DNA of 10,457 nt from an uncultured Campylobacter sp. (GTDB lineage Bacteria > Campylobacterota > Campylobacteria > Campylobacterales > Campylobacteraceae). The DNA lies in contig CALIWP010000003.1 of NCBI GenBank assembly GCA_938046705.1, positions 1 through 10,457 on the forward strand. Direction: 5' to 3'. A program made the translations under genes and the position numbers. Below, piece after piece: positions 1-7,736 of this stretch; the first letter of the stretch is position 1, and the number at the start of each line of letters is the position of its first letter. The notes under the pieces are model-generated. The model was not told the DNA's origin and did no database searches. It saw only the letters and a list, made by a program, of their open reading frames with translations.

Positions 1-102
1 AGCCATCGCCAACACGCCCGCAGGACAGCAGCTCACGCAGATATCGCACGCCTTACAGCGCGAGATATCGACCCAGACGGGGGCGTCAGTTTTTATCAGC
101 AT
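1..102 (-). CDS. oorD: OorD, 2-oxoglutarate:acceptor oxidoreductase ferredoxin-like subunit (N-terminal part only)
   Basis: Only the first 34 codons are inside the window; the gene runs off the left edge. The start ATG lies at 102-100, behind the Shine-Dalgarno sequence AAGGA. The fragment begins MLIKTDAPVWVD and then shows a ferredoxin cluster motif CxxCxxCxxxCP with Cys16, Cys19, Cys22 and Cys26, plus an extra Cys25. OorD is the small iron-sulfur subunit of the four-subunit OorDABC enzyme. That enzyme oxidises 2-oxoglutarate to succinyl-CoA with a ferredoxin- or flavodoxin-type acceptor in the cytoplasm, in place of the 2-oxoglutarate dehydrogenase complex. In C. jejuni oorDABC follows icd, mdh and sucCD, and here it follows icd-mdh on the same strand. 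The wording of the N-terminus and the context make the call good, although the subunits oorABC are not visible. Confidence 0.85.
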   Translation of the reverse strand, partial: MLIKTDAPVWVDISRCKACDICVSCCPAGVLAMA

Positions 103-129
103 ATTTTTCCTTATCAAATTTAACTCGTA

Positions 130-146
130 ACGATAATTTTATAGCA
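130..146 (-). promoter_or_regulatory. Probable sigma-70 promoter of oorD
   Basis: Read on the minus strand, the sequence TGC-TATAAA (TG at 146-145, hexamer at 143-138) is an extended -10 box of the Campylobacter type, which usually lacks a clear -35. Transcription would start near 131, leaving a leader of about 29 bases before the ATG that contains the AAGGA ribosome site. AT-rich stretches lie upstream. This suggests that oor genes can be transcribed separately from the icd-mdh operon. Confidence 0.5.
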
Positions 147-296
147 TTTAAGTTAAATTTGGTATTTAAAGCGCGCGGTAAAGTAAAATTTGAGGATTTT
201 TTGCATAAAAGCGAGCAAATTTGAAACGCCCGTGCGGATGTTTTGTGATTTTTGGAGATATTGCTGTAAATTCGGCGTAGAGTAAATTTAGAAGTC

Positions 297-358
297 AAAT
301 TTACCGCCGCCGATCCGTAAATTTGACGACGAATTTATGCGGATACGGCGGTAAATTT
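297..358. repeat. Long imperfect hairpin between the lipoprotein gene and oorD
   Basis: The arms aaatttaccgccg (297-309) and cggcggtaaattt (346-358) are perfect 13-base inverted copies. Inside them, atccg (313-317) pairs with cggat (340-344), and taaatt (318-323) pairs with aattta (332-337). This gives a stem of about 24 pairs with small internal bulges and an 8-base loop. It starts about 32 bases past the lipoprotein stop codon. No T-run follows on either strand, so it is not a classical intrinsic terminator. It could act as an RNA-end stabiliser or a protein site. Confidence 0.6.
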
Positions 359-390
359 AAAAGCTTAAAACAGCCGAATTTATAGATATT

Positions 391-1110
391 TTAATCCCTC
401 ACGCCCACTTTGCCAAACCCAGAAAATCTATTTGACGCAAGACACGACGTATTGTTATTTTTGCAAGATACGACATAGGAGTTTAGCTCTTTGTTGCCTT
501 TTTTACGCGTGTTTTTATTTTTTAGATTCATAAAATCCACCATGTTTTTGCCCTTGGTATGATGCGTAAAGCCAACCGTGCCGTCTTTTTCGACGCTGCT
601 TACGATGCCTACGTGAGTGACGATTTTGGCTTTTTTGTTATTTTTCGTGCTTCTAGTCGTGTTGTTGAAAAATACTAAATCTCCAACCTTCGGATCGTCA
701 AAGGCGATCAGATTTTTACTCTCGTAAAGCTTAAACATAGCTTCGCTTTTTAGACCGTGCTTGGTGTAAAATTTATCAAGCTCTTTTTCGTCAAAAAAGT
801 CTCGATTAAATTTTTTATTTATAAGCGTCACAAAGCCCGAGCAGTCGCCGCCGTCTCTTTTACCTATATATCCTTTCAGGAGATTTAGCAGGGCCGTTTC
901 TTTTGCGTCGAGTCGGTCGCCGGTTTTACCATGAAATGTCTTGCTTCCCCAATTTTGGATTTTATCCTTTTCTAGCGAAGTAGTAGCTTGGGTTTTACTT
1001 TGCTTCGTTAACATCGTATTTTTGGAAGTGCCTGACGAAACGTTAGCACACCCCGACATAAAAGCCGCTAAAAACAGGGCGTAAATTTTAATTTTATAAT
1101 TTACAAGCAT
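391..1110 (-). CDS. NlpC/P60-type cysteine peptidase lipoprotein
   Basis: This is a 239-residue predicted lipoprotein. Residues 1-20 form a basic start and a hydrophobic stretch ending FMSGC, a slightly atypical lipobox in which Cys21 would be lipidated. A Ser/Thr/Lys-rich linker runs to about residue 50. The rest resembles the NlpC/P60 fold: GGDCSGFV holds the likely nucleophile Cys90, GDLVFF (143-148) is the usual strand before the His motif, THVGIV holds His166, and His183/His184 could be the third catalytic residue. Such enzymes cut stem-peptide bonds in peptidoglycan; the exact bond here is unknown. The ATG lies 3 bases after the mdh stop codon with no convincing Shine-Dalgarno sequence, so translation is probably coupled to mdh. 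It sits where C. jejuni has sucCD. The lysine- and asparagine-rich sequence differs in composition from the neighbouring enzymes. Confidence 0.75.
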   Translation of the reverse strand: MLVNYKIKIYALFLAAFMSGCANVSSGTSKNTMLTKQSKTQATTSLEKDKIQNWGSKTFHGKTGDRLDAKETALLNLLKGYIGKRDGGDCSGFVTLINKKFNRDFFDEKELDKFYTKHGLKSEAMFKLYESKNLIAFDDPKVGDLVFFNNTTRSTKNNKKAKIVTHVGIVSSVEKDGTVGFTHHTKGKNMVDFMNLKNKNTRKKGNKELNSYVVSCKNNNTSCLASNRFSGFGKVGVRD

Positions 1111-1113
1111 CGG

Positions 1114-2001
1114 CTACGCGATTACCCCGCTTTCTTTTAGAAATTTGATATTTACCGCAGTTTGCGATTCGCCTTTTTCAAGCGCTGCTTTTTCTTCCGC
1201 GCTTGGTTGCTTGATCTCGCGCACGCCGCCCTTGCAGAGCCTTACCAGCCTACCGCCCGCGCACTCGCCCTCTATCACGCAGCAGCTTAGCCACTGTTCG
1301 CTACCGTTTTTTATCGCCTCGCACATCTTAGCCGCAGCCGCGCCCGGAGCGTAGTATGCCGACGTGCCAAGCAGCTTAACTATCTTTGCGCCGCCAATTT
1401 TTGCCTCCTGCGCTACCGCGTCAAATTCGCCGCCCAGATCCACGCTCACGTTACTTTGTAGCGCCACCATATCGTCGTTATGAGAGCCTATGATGTGCGC
1501 GCTAAATGCGCTGTTTTTTAGTCCCGTTTTTTGAGAGATCTCGTATTTTAGGCGCGCGGAGTCTAGTTCGCCAGCCATGCCTAGCACCCTACTTTTATCA
1601 AAACCGCTCGTTTTATAGACTAGATACGTGAGCGCGTCAAGCGGATTAGTTACGTTTATGATGACGCAGTTTGGGGCAAATTTGGCGATTTTTTCCACCG
1701 TGCCTTTTACGATGCCTGCGTTTTTTAGCAGCAGATCTTCTCTAGTCTGCCCCTCTTTTCTAGGACTTCCGGCGGTCACGACCACTATATCGCTATCTGC
1801 GATCAGCTCAAAATCATCTCCGCCGGCAACGCTCGCGTCCAGACCAAAAACCGCCGCGCTCTGAGATAGATCGATCGCCTTTGCGCGCGCCACATCGCCA
1901 AATATATCCACCAGCGCGATATCGTCTGCGATACCTCTTAGCAAAATAGCGCTAGCCGCGCTCGCGCCTACATTTCCGGCTCCGATAACTGAAATTTTCA
2001 T
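1114..2001 (-). CDS. mdh: Malate dehydrogenase, LDH/MDH superfamily
   Basis: This 295-residue cytoplasmic enzyme interconverts malate and oxaloacetate. The N-terminal Rossmann motif is GAGNVG (7-12). Asp32, at the end of the second strand (ALVD), predicts NAD+ rather than NADP+. The expected substrate and catalytic residues are present: Arg81 (malate rather than lactate specificity) and Arg87 in SPRKEGQTRE, Asn119 in NVTNP, Asp147 and Arg150 in ELDSAR, and His174 in IGSHNDDMV. The HNDD form replaces the more usual HGD; I recall the C. jejuni enzyme having the same form. The C-terminal hairpin (around EGECAGGRLVRLC) looks about five residues shorter than usual, which explains the short length. 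The ATG has AAGGA just upstream, within the tail of the icd spacer. It lies 12 bases behind icd, so the two are surely co-transcribed. Confidence 0.9.
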   Translation of the reverse strand: MKISVIGAGNVGASAASAILLRGIADDIALVDIFGDVARAKAIDLSQSAAVFGLDASVAGGDDFELIADSDIVVVTAGSPRKEGQTREDLLLKNAGIVKGTVEKIAKFAPNCVIINVTNPLDALTYLVYKTSGFDKSRVLGMAGELDSARLKYEISQKTGLKNSAFSAHIIGSHNDDMVALQSNVSVDLGGEFDAVAQEAKIGGAKIVKLLGTSAYYAPGAAAAKMCEAIKNGSEQWLSCCVIEGECAGGRLVRLCKGGVREIKQPSAEEKAALEKGESQTAVNIKFLKESGVIA

Positions 2002-2013
2002 TTTTTTCCTTTT

Positions 2014-4230
2014 TTATAAAATTTGATTTTGTAAAATTTGATTAAACGTCGCGCTCGCCCTCATCGCCGCGCTCGCCTTTTTATCATCCGGCTTATAGTA
2101 TCCGCCGATATCGACCTTTCGTCCTTGTACCGCGTTTATTTCGGCCACGATCGCGCTCTCGTTTTGTGCGAGATTTTGGGCGGCGAGTTTAAATTTGTCG
2201 CCCAGCTGCGTACCGCTAGCGGCAAGCTCGCTCGCCCAGTAAAGCGCGATATAAAAATGACTCGTACGCGTATCTAGCTGTCCGACTTCAAACCGCGGAA
2301 CTTTGTTTTCTTTTAGATAGCGCTCTACGGCCGCGTTTAGCGTATCTGCTAAAATTTGCGCCTCGGGACTTTGTTTAAAGATAGCTAGCTGCTCAAGACT
2401 AGCGCCCAGAGCCAAAAACTCACCCAGGCTATCCCAGCTTAGGTGATTTTGCTCTAGTAGCTGCTCGGCGAGTCTCGGCGCGCTACCTCCAGCCCCAGTC
2501 TCAAAGACTCCGCCGCCATTTAGCAGCGGCACGACCGAGAGCATCTTGGCGCTAGTTTCAAGCTCCAAGATCGGAAAAAGATCGGTCAGATAGTCGCGCA
2601 AGACGTTACCAGTGACGCTGATACAGTCCTCGCCGCGCCTCATGATCTCAAGCGATTTTTTGCAAGCGGCCGCGGGAGAGAGAATCTCTATATCAAGCCC
2701 GCTCATGTCCGTGCTAGCTAGCTGCGCTCTTACCTTTTTTAGGATTTCTCGGTCGTGAGCCCTGTTTTCATCCAGCCAAAATATCGCCTTTTGCCCCGTG
2801 ATTTTCGCGCGTTTTAGCGCTAGCTCGACCCAGTTTTGCATGGCGATATCTTTAGTTTGCGTCATCCTAAATATATCGCCTTTTTCTAACTCAAATTTAA
2901 ATAAAATTTCGTCTTTTGCATTTAGTACGCGCGCCTCGCCCGCTTCGCTCACCACAAAGGTCTTATCGTGGCTGCCGTACTCCTCGGCCTTCTTAGCCAT
3001 TAGACCTACGTTTGAGACGCTGCCGATTTTAGCGGGATCTAGCGCACCGTTTGCCTTGATATCCGCGATCGCGGCTTCATAAACAACAGCGTAGGTTTTA
3101 TCGGGTATCACGGCTTTAGTTTCCCTGGCTATGCCCTCTTTATCCCACATTTTGCCGCCGTTTTTTATCATCGCGGGCATCGAGGCGTCGATGATGACGT
3201 CGCTAGGCACGTGTAAATTTGTAACGCCTGCAGCCGAGTTTACCATCGCTAAATTTGGCCTTGCGGCATAAATTTCATCAAATTTGGCTTTTATTTTTTC
3301 CTGCGTAGCTTGAGGTAAATTTAAAATCCGCGCAAAAAGGTCTTTTAGTCCGTTGTTTTCGCTGACATTTACGCTTTTTAGCTCGCTTTCAAACTCCTCA
3401 AAAACCTCCGCGAAAAAATTCTTTACAAAATGCCCGAAAATCACGGGATCGCTCACCTTCATCATCGAGGCTTTTAGATGGACGCTAAAGAGCAAATTTT
3501 TTGCTTTCGCGTCCGCAATTTGCTCCTTTATAAAGGCGTCCAGCTTGCTTGCGCTCATAAAGCTAGCGTCGATTATATCGCCCTTTTCTACCGCTAAATT
3601 TTCTTTTAGTACGCGTTTTTCGCCGCTTTTTGAGATAAACTCGACGCGTAAAATTTCATCCGCTTCAAAGCTAACCGAGCGCTCAGAGGAGTAAAAATCG
3701 CCGCCCTTCATATAGGCGACTTCGGTTTTGCTGTCTTTTTCAAAAGGGGTGATTTTGTACGGATTTTCGCGGGCGTAGCGTTTTACCGCGCCGACGCATC
3801 TGCGGTCTGAGTTGCCTTCGCGTAGCACGGGATTTACCGCGCTTCCTAGCACCTTTGCGTATCTAGCGGCCGCGTCTTTTTCCTCCGGCGTTTTTGGCTC
3901 GGACGGGCATGGGGGTAGATCGTAGCCCTTAGCGCGAAGCTCGGTGATAGCGGCGTTTAGCTGAGGCAAGCTTGCCGAGATATTTGGCAGCTTGATGATA
4001 TTTGCGCGCTTTTCTTGCGTCAAATTTCGCAGCATCTCCAGATCGTCGCTTACGCGCAGATCAGGCGGCAGCTTGTCGTTAAAAGCGGCGATGATACGCG
4101 CAGCTAGCCCTATGTCGGCCTGGGCTATCTCTATGCCGCCCGCTCGCAAAAACGCCTGCAGGATCGGAAACAGCGAGTAGCTCGCAAGTAGCGGTGATTC
4201 GTCGGTTCTAGTATAGACGATGTCGCTCAT
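2014..4230 (-). CDS. icd: Isocitrate dehydrogenase, monomeric type (probably NAD-linked)
   Basis: At 738 residues this is a full-length monomeric isocitrate dehydrogenase, which converts isocitrate to 2-oxoglutarate and CO2. Against the Azotobacter vinelandii enzyme (remembered numbering, offset 2), all isocitrate and metal ligands are conserved: Ser130, Asn133, Arg137 and Arg143 in the stretch GSAVNPVLREGNSDRR, then Lys253, Asp348, Tyr418, Asp546 and Asp550. The three residues that hold the NADP 2'-phosphate (His589, Arg600, Arg649 in Azotobacter) are replaced here by Leu587, Ser598 and Phe647, so NAD+ is the likely coenzyme. The ATG has a very strong AGGAGG site 4 bases upstream. It is the first gene of icd-mdh-lipoprotein. 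The 64-base spacer upstream contains weak -10-like words (TATAAA, TAAGAT) but no clear promoter, so mltG read-through is possible. Confidence 0.95.
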   Translation of the reverse strand: MSDIVYTRTDESPLLASYSLFPILQAFLRAGGIEIAQADIGLAARIIAAFNDKLPPDLRVSDDLEMLRNLTQEKRANIIKLPNISASLPQLNAAITELRAKGYDLPPCPSEPKTPEEKDAAARYAKVLGSAVNPVLREGNSDRRCVGAVKRYARENPYKITPFEKDSKTEVAYMKGGDFYSSERSVSFEADEILRVEFISKSGEKRVLKENLAVEKGDIIDASFMSASKLDAFIKEQIADAKAKNLLFSVHLKASMMKVSDPVIFGHFVKNFFAEVFEEFESELKSVNVSENNGLKDLFARILNLPQATQEKIKAKFDEIYAARPNLAMVNSAAGVTNLHVPSDVIIDASMPAMIKNGGKMWDKEGIARETKAVIPDKTYAVVYEAAIADIKANGALDPAKIGSVSNVGLMAKKAEEYGSHDKTFVVSEAGEARVLNAKDEILFKFELEKGDIFRMTQTKDIAMQNWVELALKRAKITGQKAIFWLDENRAHDREILKKVRAQLASTDMSGLDIEILSPAAACKKSLEIMRRGEDCISVTGNVLRDYLTDLFPILELETSAKMLSVVPLLNGGGVFETGAGGSAPRLAEQLLEQNHLSWDSLGEFLALGASLEQLAIFKQSPEAQILADTLNAAVERYLKENKVPRFEVGQLDTRTSHFYIALYWASELAASGTQLGDKFKLAAQNLAQNESAIVAEINAVQGRKVDIGGYYKPDDKKASAAMRASATFNQILQNQIL

Positions 4231-4272
4231 CTTTCCTCCTAAATAAATTTCGCAAAATCTTATCCAAATTTA

Positions 4273-4292
4273 TATTAAAACGCCTTTTGGCG
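4273..4292 (-). terminator. Weak terminator-like hairpin after mltG
   Basis: Just past the mltG stop codon the minus strand reads CGCCAAAAGGCG (4292-4281), a 4-pair GC stem with an AAAA loop, followed directly by TTTTAATA. The stem is short, so termination would be partial at best. It could attenuate read-through from mltG into icd. Confidence 0.3.
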
Positions 4293-4294
4293 GG

Positions 4295-5227
4295 CTATTT
4301 TTGGGAATTTATCGCACCTACGTGCTCCTCGTATGTTACGCTAAATTTATGCTTGCCCGTCTTTTTATCCCGCACGAAGTACAAAAACTCGCTCTGCGCG
4401 GGCTTTATCGCCGCTCTTATCGCCGCTAGACCCACGGTGCAGACGGGGCTTGGCGGCAGGCCTTCGTTTAGATAGGTGTTAAATTTACTCTTATCGCTTC
4501 GTATGCGCTCGGCCGTGACCGTCTCGTGCGAGTAGAGTCCGTAGTTTAGCGTGCCGTCCATCTGCAGCTTCATACCCTTTTTTAGGCGGTTTTGGATGAC
4601 GGAGGCGACGAGTGGCATCTCATCCTCGTTCGCGGCTTCTTTTTGCACGACCGAGGCAGTTACGAGATACTCGCTCCAGCGCTTCTCGTCGTAGTTTCCA
4701 AGTAGCTCGGTAGCCGTTTTTTCGTGGGATTTTTTAGATAAATTTACGAGGTGTGCCGCTAGCTGCTCTTCGTTTACGCCAAGCGGTACTTTATAGGTTT
4801 CAGGCACTAAAAAGCCGTCCTCTAGCGGGGCAAATTTGGCGTAAAATTCGTTCAGCTTGGCCTCGCTCAAATTTAGCTTTTTTGCGACCTCTTGCAAAAA
4901 CACGGCCGTCGTTTCGCCCGGAATCAGCGTTATTTGCGTTAGGGCCGCCTTTGCGGTCGTGAGCTTGTATAAAAAATCAAGCTTGCTAAGCTTTGCCGCG
5001 CCCAGGTCTATCCAGCCTGCTTGCACGTGCCCCATAGCGCGCAAGATCACGGCGTCGAATTTATTCGCGTCCGTATTTTTTTCGCTTAGATATGATATAA
5101 TCCCAAGCGTACTGCCCTGAGGCACGAAAATGACCTCGCTCACGCTCACCGGGCGGCTAAGATAAACAAGAAAGCTCAGAAAAAATATGAAAATCATCTC
5201 GCTGATAATGAAGAAAATTTGGCGCAT
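4295..5227 (-). CDS. mltG: MltG, endolytic murein transglycosylase (YceG-like)
   Basis: This inner-membrane enzyme cleaves nascent glycan strands and is thought to set their length. I place the start at the ATG at 5227-5225, giving 310 residues. AGGGA lies 5 bases upstream, and the protein then opens with a single membrane anchor (MRQIFFIISEMIFIFFLSFL). The frame is open further upstream, but that part lies antisense to the AsmA-like gene and has no anchor. A LysM-like region starts near QGSTLGIISYL (37-47). The catalytic Glu is probably Glu197 in SVVQKEAA. Further family motifs are LQMDGTLNYGL (221-231) and EGLPPSPVCTVG (255-266). E. coli MltG is slightly longer (about 340 residues). An alternative ATG at 5197 has a poorer ribosome site. 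In C. jejuni the equivalent gene (Cj0529c) is also beside the AsmA-like gene and icd. Confidence 0.88.
   Translation of the reverse strand: MRQIFFIISEMIFIFFLSFLVYLSRPVSVSEVIFVPQGSTLGIISYLSEKNTDANKFDAVILRAMGHVQAGWIDLGAAKLSKLDFLYKLTTAKAALTQITLIPGETTAVFLQEVAKKLNLSEAKLNEFYAKFAPLEDGFLVPETYKVPLGVNEEQLAAHLVNLSKKSHEKTATELLGNYDEKRWSEYLVTASVVQKEAANEDEMPLVASVIQNRLKKGMKLQMDGTLNYGLYSHETVTAERIRSDKSKFNTYLNEGLPPSPVCTVGLAAIRAAIKPAQSEFLYFVRDKKTGKHKFSVTYEEHVGAINSQK
5093..5101 (+). promoter_or_regulatory. Extended -10 promoter for the AsmA-like gene, inside mltG
   Basis: TGA-TATAAT (TG at 5093-5094, hexamer at 5096-5101) is a perfect extended -10 box. It is preceded by T-rich runs (a run of seven T near 5076-5082), as is typical of Campylobacter sigma-70 promoters. 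Transcription would start near 5108, about 100 bases before the ATG at 5208, so the leader is antisense to the 5' part of mltG. Confidence 0.5.
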
Positions 5228-7736
5228 TTTGATCCCTGCGGTTTTGATATTCGTCATTTTTATAGCCGTCCTAAAACACGGCGTCGAGATAGAAAATATC
5301 GACGCGGGCGACTTTAAAATAGAGCAATTATATATAAAACTCGATAAAAAAATAATTTTACGCGCGCAAAATATAGAGATACTTAAACAAAGCGCCAAGG
5401 ATAGCTCCGAGGACGCGCTGCTAGACCTATCCAAAAACATCGTCTGGATCGACAGGCTGTTTGACGAAATCTTACTCGAGCGCGTCAAATTTTTAAACAG
5501 CGAGTCCACGCTATTTTACAAAGACGACGTTTTTTACCTAGATAGCCCGTTTTTGGCGGTTAGCTCAAATTTTAAAGATACCGACGACGGCATAACTGCA
5601 AACATCTATCTGCTCGAGTTTAAGGACTTTAACATCACTTTAAGCGGCGTTAGCAATGCCGATTTGAGGCGTCAAATTTACGATTTTAACGGTACGTTTT
5701 CCAGTCACGAACTAAACGGAAACGCTACCGTAAATCTCAAAAAAAGCGAGCTAACATACGAGCTAAGCGACATAAACGCGACGAGCTTAAGGGGCTTTAT
5801 GGACGAGCTGGGCGCAAAAACGGGGCTAGATAAAGAGATAAAAAGCTGGATCTACGGCTACATCACGGCGGATAACTACTTCGTAAAATCGCTTCGGGGT
5901 AGATTTGACCTAAACTCGCAAGAACCCTATCTAAACGAGCTTAGCGCACAGGGATTTTCTAAAAACGTAAAGGTTAAATTTCACGAAAAGCTACCCGCTG
6001 CGACCGCCGAAGGAGTCGATGTCGAGCTAAAAAAGGGTTCGCTATTTTTCACGCTAAAAAACCCAAAATGGCAAGGCAAAAATCTAAACGGAAGCAGTCT
6101 TGAAATCTATAAAATTTTCGAGGAAAAAGGCGCGGGACTCACGCTAAATCTGCAAACCTCGGCCCTCTACGACAAAAGCGTAAACTCCATACTAAAAGCC
6201 TACGATATCGAGGTTCCCGTCGAGCAGCTAAGCGGCAAAACAGATGCCAAACTCGCGCTTGATATCAAATTTGATCCGCTAGAGGTGATACCTAAGGGCA
6301 AATTTAAGATCACCGGCGGGCAAACTCTGATCGCGGGAGCTAAATTTAACGTCGAAACCGCAGACGTCGAGCTTTTAAACGACAAGCTAAAGGTAAATGC
6401 AAAAAACACGGGGATGGATTTTTTTAGCGCGGATGCAGCGGTAAATCTCGATCTAGGCAAGCTCGCAGGCGACATAAACGGTACGCTAAAAGGGCTAAAT
6501 TTAGCCTTCGGCAAGAGCGAAATTTTAAAGCTAAATGCGACGCCGTTTGTGGCTAGGCTTGATTTTAGCGGCAAGGATACAAAGCTAGACATCGCTTCGC
6601 CGGCCGCCGTAGGTTTAAAATTCGGCGCGCAAAACGAGATAAATTTACCCGACTCGCGCGATCTACTGCCCTACTCGCCGCTGCTAAAAAGCCTACAAAT
6701 CTCTAAAGGCGGCGTAAATATAAAAACCAAAGATTTTGAAAATCTTAGCATAGAAGCTAACGGCGTTAAATTTGAAACTCCGCTGTTTAAAAAAGACGGC
6801 TCGCCGTATGACGCCGATAGCTTTACCATCGACGTAAATGCAAAGGGCGCAACGGGCAAAAGCAAAAGCGGCGGGTTAAATTTCAAAATCTCGGGCGGCA
6901 AAACGGAGCTTTTTATAAAGGAGCTTGATCTGGCGCTTAGCGGAGATGAAAATTTGACCGACAAAGACGGCGACATCGAGTTTGAGGCCAAGGGTTCGAA
7001 GCTGATTTTAAACGACTTTAACGCGACTCTAGACCTGCTAGCCTACAGCGGCCAGAGTGCGGGCGGGACGGTGAGATTTGACGCAAAGCCCGCTCGCGGC
7101 AACTTTTCGCTCGTAAAATCGGACAAAAAATTTGAAATGTGGGCAAACGACATCAGAGGCGAGTTTATCAACTCGATTTTTAACATCAAAAGCTTTAAGG
7201 GCGGCAGCTTTAAAATGCGCGTTTTAGGCGGCAGCACCGATGATTTTAAGGGCGAAGTAAGGCTAATCGGCGCCACGCTAAAAGACTACACGTTTTACAA
7301 TCAGCTTCTGACGTTTTTAAACTCCGTGCCGTCCCTGCTCGTGTTTAAGACGCCGGATTTTGGCGCTGACGGATATCCCGTGAAATTTGGCAAAATTTTA
7401 TTTGAGAAAAAGGCAGATGTACTAAAGTTTCTAGCCATCGAGCTAGAGAGCTTGAGCGCCGATATCGGCGGTCACGGAACGATAAATCTCGCAACCAAAG
7501 AGATCGACGTGGATCTGGAGCTAAAGCTACTAAAGGACGCCAGCTCCATCATCGACAAAATCCCGCTCATAAATCAGATCGTGCTAGGCAAAGACCGCAC
7601 GCTCTCGACAGTCATCAAGGTGCGCGGAACTCTGCAAAAGCCGCAGTACTCGACTCAAATCCTGCAAGACGCGCTGCTCTCGCCGTTTAAAATAATCAGA
7701 AACGTACTTGAAGCGCCGTTTTTGATATTTGAGTAA
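5208..7736 (+). CDS. AsmA/YhdP-like envelope protein (Cj0530-type)
   Basis: This large protein has 842 residues from the ATG at 5208, or 849 from an in-frame ATG at 5187. The start is unresolved because neither has a good ribosome site. I prefer 5208 because it opens with a typical anchor, MKKIWRILIPAVLIFVIFIA, followed by a periplasmic domain. The body is a long series of short beta-strand-like repeats rich in the pattern LNG/INATL, as in repeating beta-groove proteins. The C-terminal end has the AsmA_2/DUF3971 signature: GGHGTINLATKEIDVDLELK, then a DKIPLINQIVLG segment, then VRGTLQKPQY. Relatives YhdP and TamB are implicated in moving phospholipid between the membranes; whether this one does so is inference. 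It is convergent with nothing nearby and overlaps mltG head to head by 20 bases. No clear terminator follows the TAA. Confidence 0.82.
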   Translation: MKKIWRILIPAVLIFVIFIAVLKHGVEIENIDAGDFKIEQLYIKLDKKIILRAQNIEILKQSAKDSSEDALLDLSKNIVWIDRLFDEILLERVKFLNSESTLFYKDDVFYLDSPFLAVSSNFKDTDDGITANIYLLEFKDFNITLSGVSNADLRRQIYDFNGTFSSHELNGNATVNLKKSELTYELSDINATSLRGFMDELGAKTGLDKEIKSWIYGYITADNYFVKSLRGRFDLNSQEPYLNELSAQGFSKNVKVKFHEKLPAATAEGVDVELKKGSLFFTLKNPKWQGKNLNGSSLEIYKIFEEKGAGLTLNLQTSALYDKSVNSILKAYDIEVPVEQLSGKTDAKLALDIKFDPLEVIPKGKFKITGGQTLIAGAKFNVETADVELLNDKLKVNAKNTGMDFFSADAAVNLDLGKLAGDINGTLKGLNLAFGKSEILKLNATPFVARLDFSGKDTKLDIASPAAVGLKFGAQNEINLPDSRDLLPYSPLLKSLQISKGGVNIKTKDFENLSIEANGVKFETPLFKKDGSPYDADSFTIDVNAKGATGKSKSGGLNFKISGGKTELFIKELDLALSGDENLTDKDGDIEFEAKGSKLILNDFNATLDLLAYSGQSAGGTVRFDAKPARGNFSLVKSDKKFEMWANDIRGEFINSIFNIKSFKGGSFKMRVLGGSTDDFKGEVRLIGATLKDYTFYNQLLTFLNSVPSLLVFKTPDFGADGYPVKFGKILFEKKADVLKFLAIELESLSADIGGHGTINLATKEIDVDLELKLLKDASSIIDKIPLINQIVLGKDRTLSTVIKVRGTLQKPQYSTQILQDALLSPFKIIRNVLEAPFLIFE
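5259..5266 (-). promoter_or_regulatory. Possible mltG promoter, inside the AsmA-like gene
   Basis: On the minus strand, GCTATAAA (hexamer TATAAA at 5264-5259) would start transcription near 5252, about 25 bases before the mltG ATG at 5227. There is no TG dinucleotide at the extended position (GG instead), so this is weaker than the divergent promoter at 5093-5101. Confidence 0.3.

Noticed and set aside
86..298. 70-codon minus-strand frame in the spacer before oorD
   Set aside because: It overlaps the oorD start in another frame, has no ribosome site or recognisable features, and covers the oorD promoter.
1095..1100. TATAAT on the plus strand inside the lipoprotein gene
   Set aside because: It has no TG extension and no plus-strand gene downstream. 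It is a chance match in AT-rich signal-peptide codons.
3353..3694. 113-codon plus-strand frame inside icd
   Set aside because: It is an antisense shadow of a strongly conserved gene: Ser/Lys/Phe-rich with no motifs.
5228..5509. N-terminal extension of mltG up to 5509
   Set aside because: It is antisense to the AsmA-like gene. The membrane anchor and ribosome site both point to the ATG at 5227.
6200..6592. 130-codon minus-strand frame inside the AsmA-like gene
   Set aside because: Its composition is the mirror of the real repeat-rich gene, and it has no ribosome site or family features.
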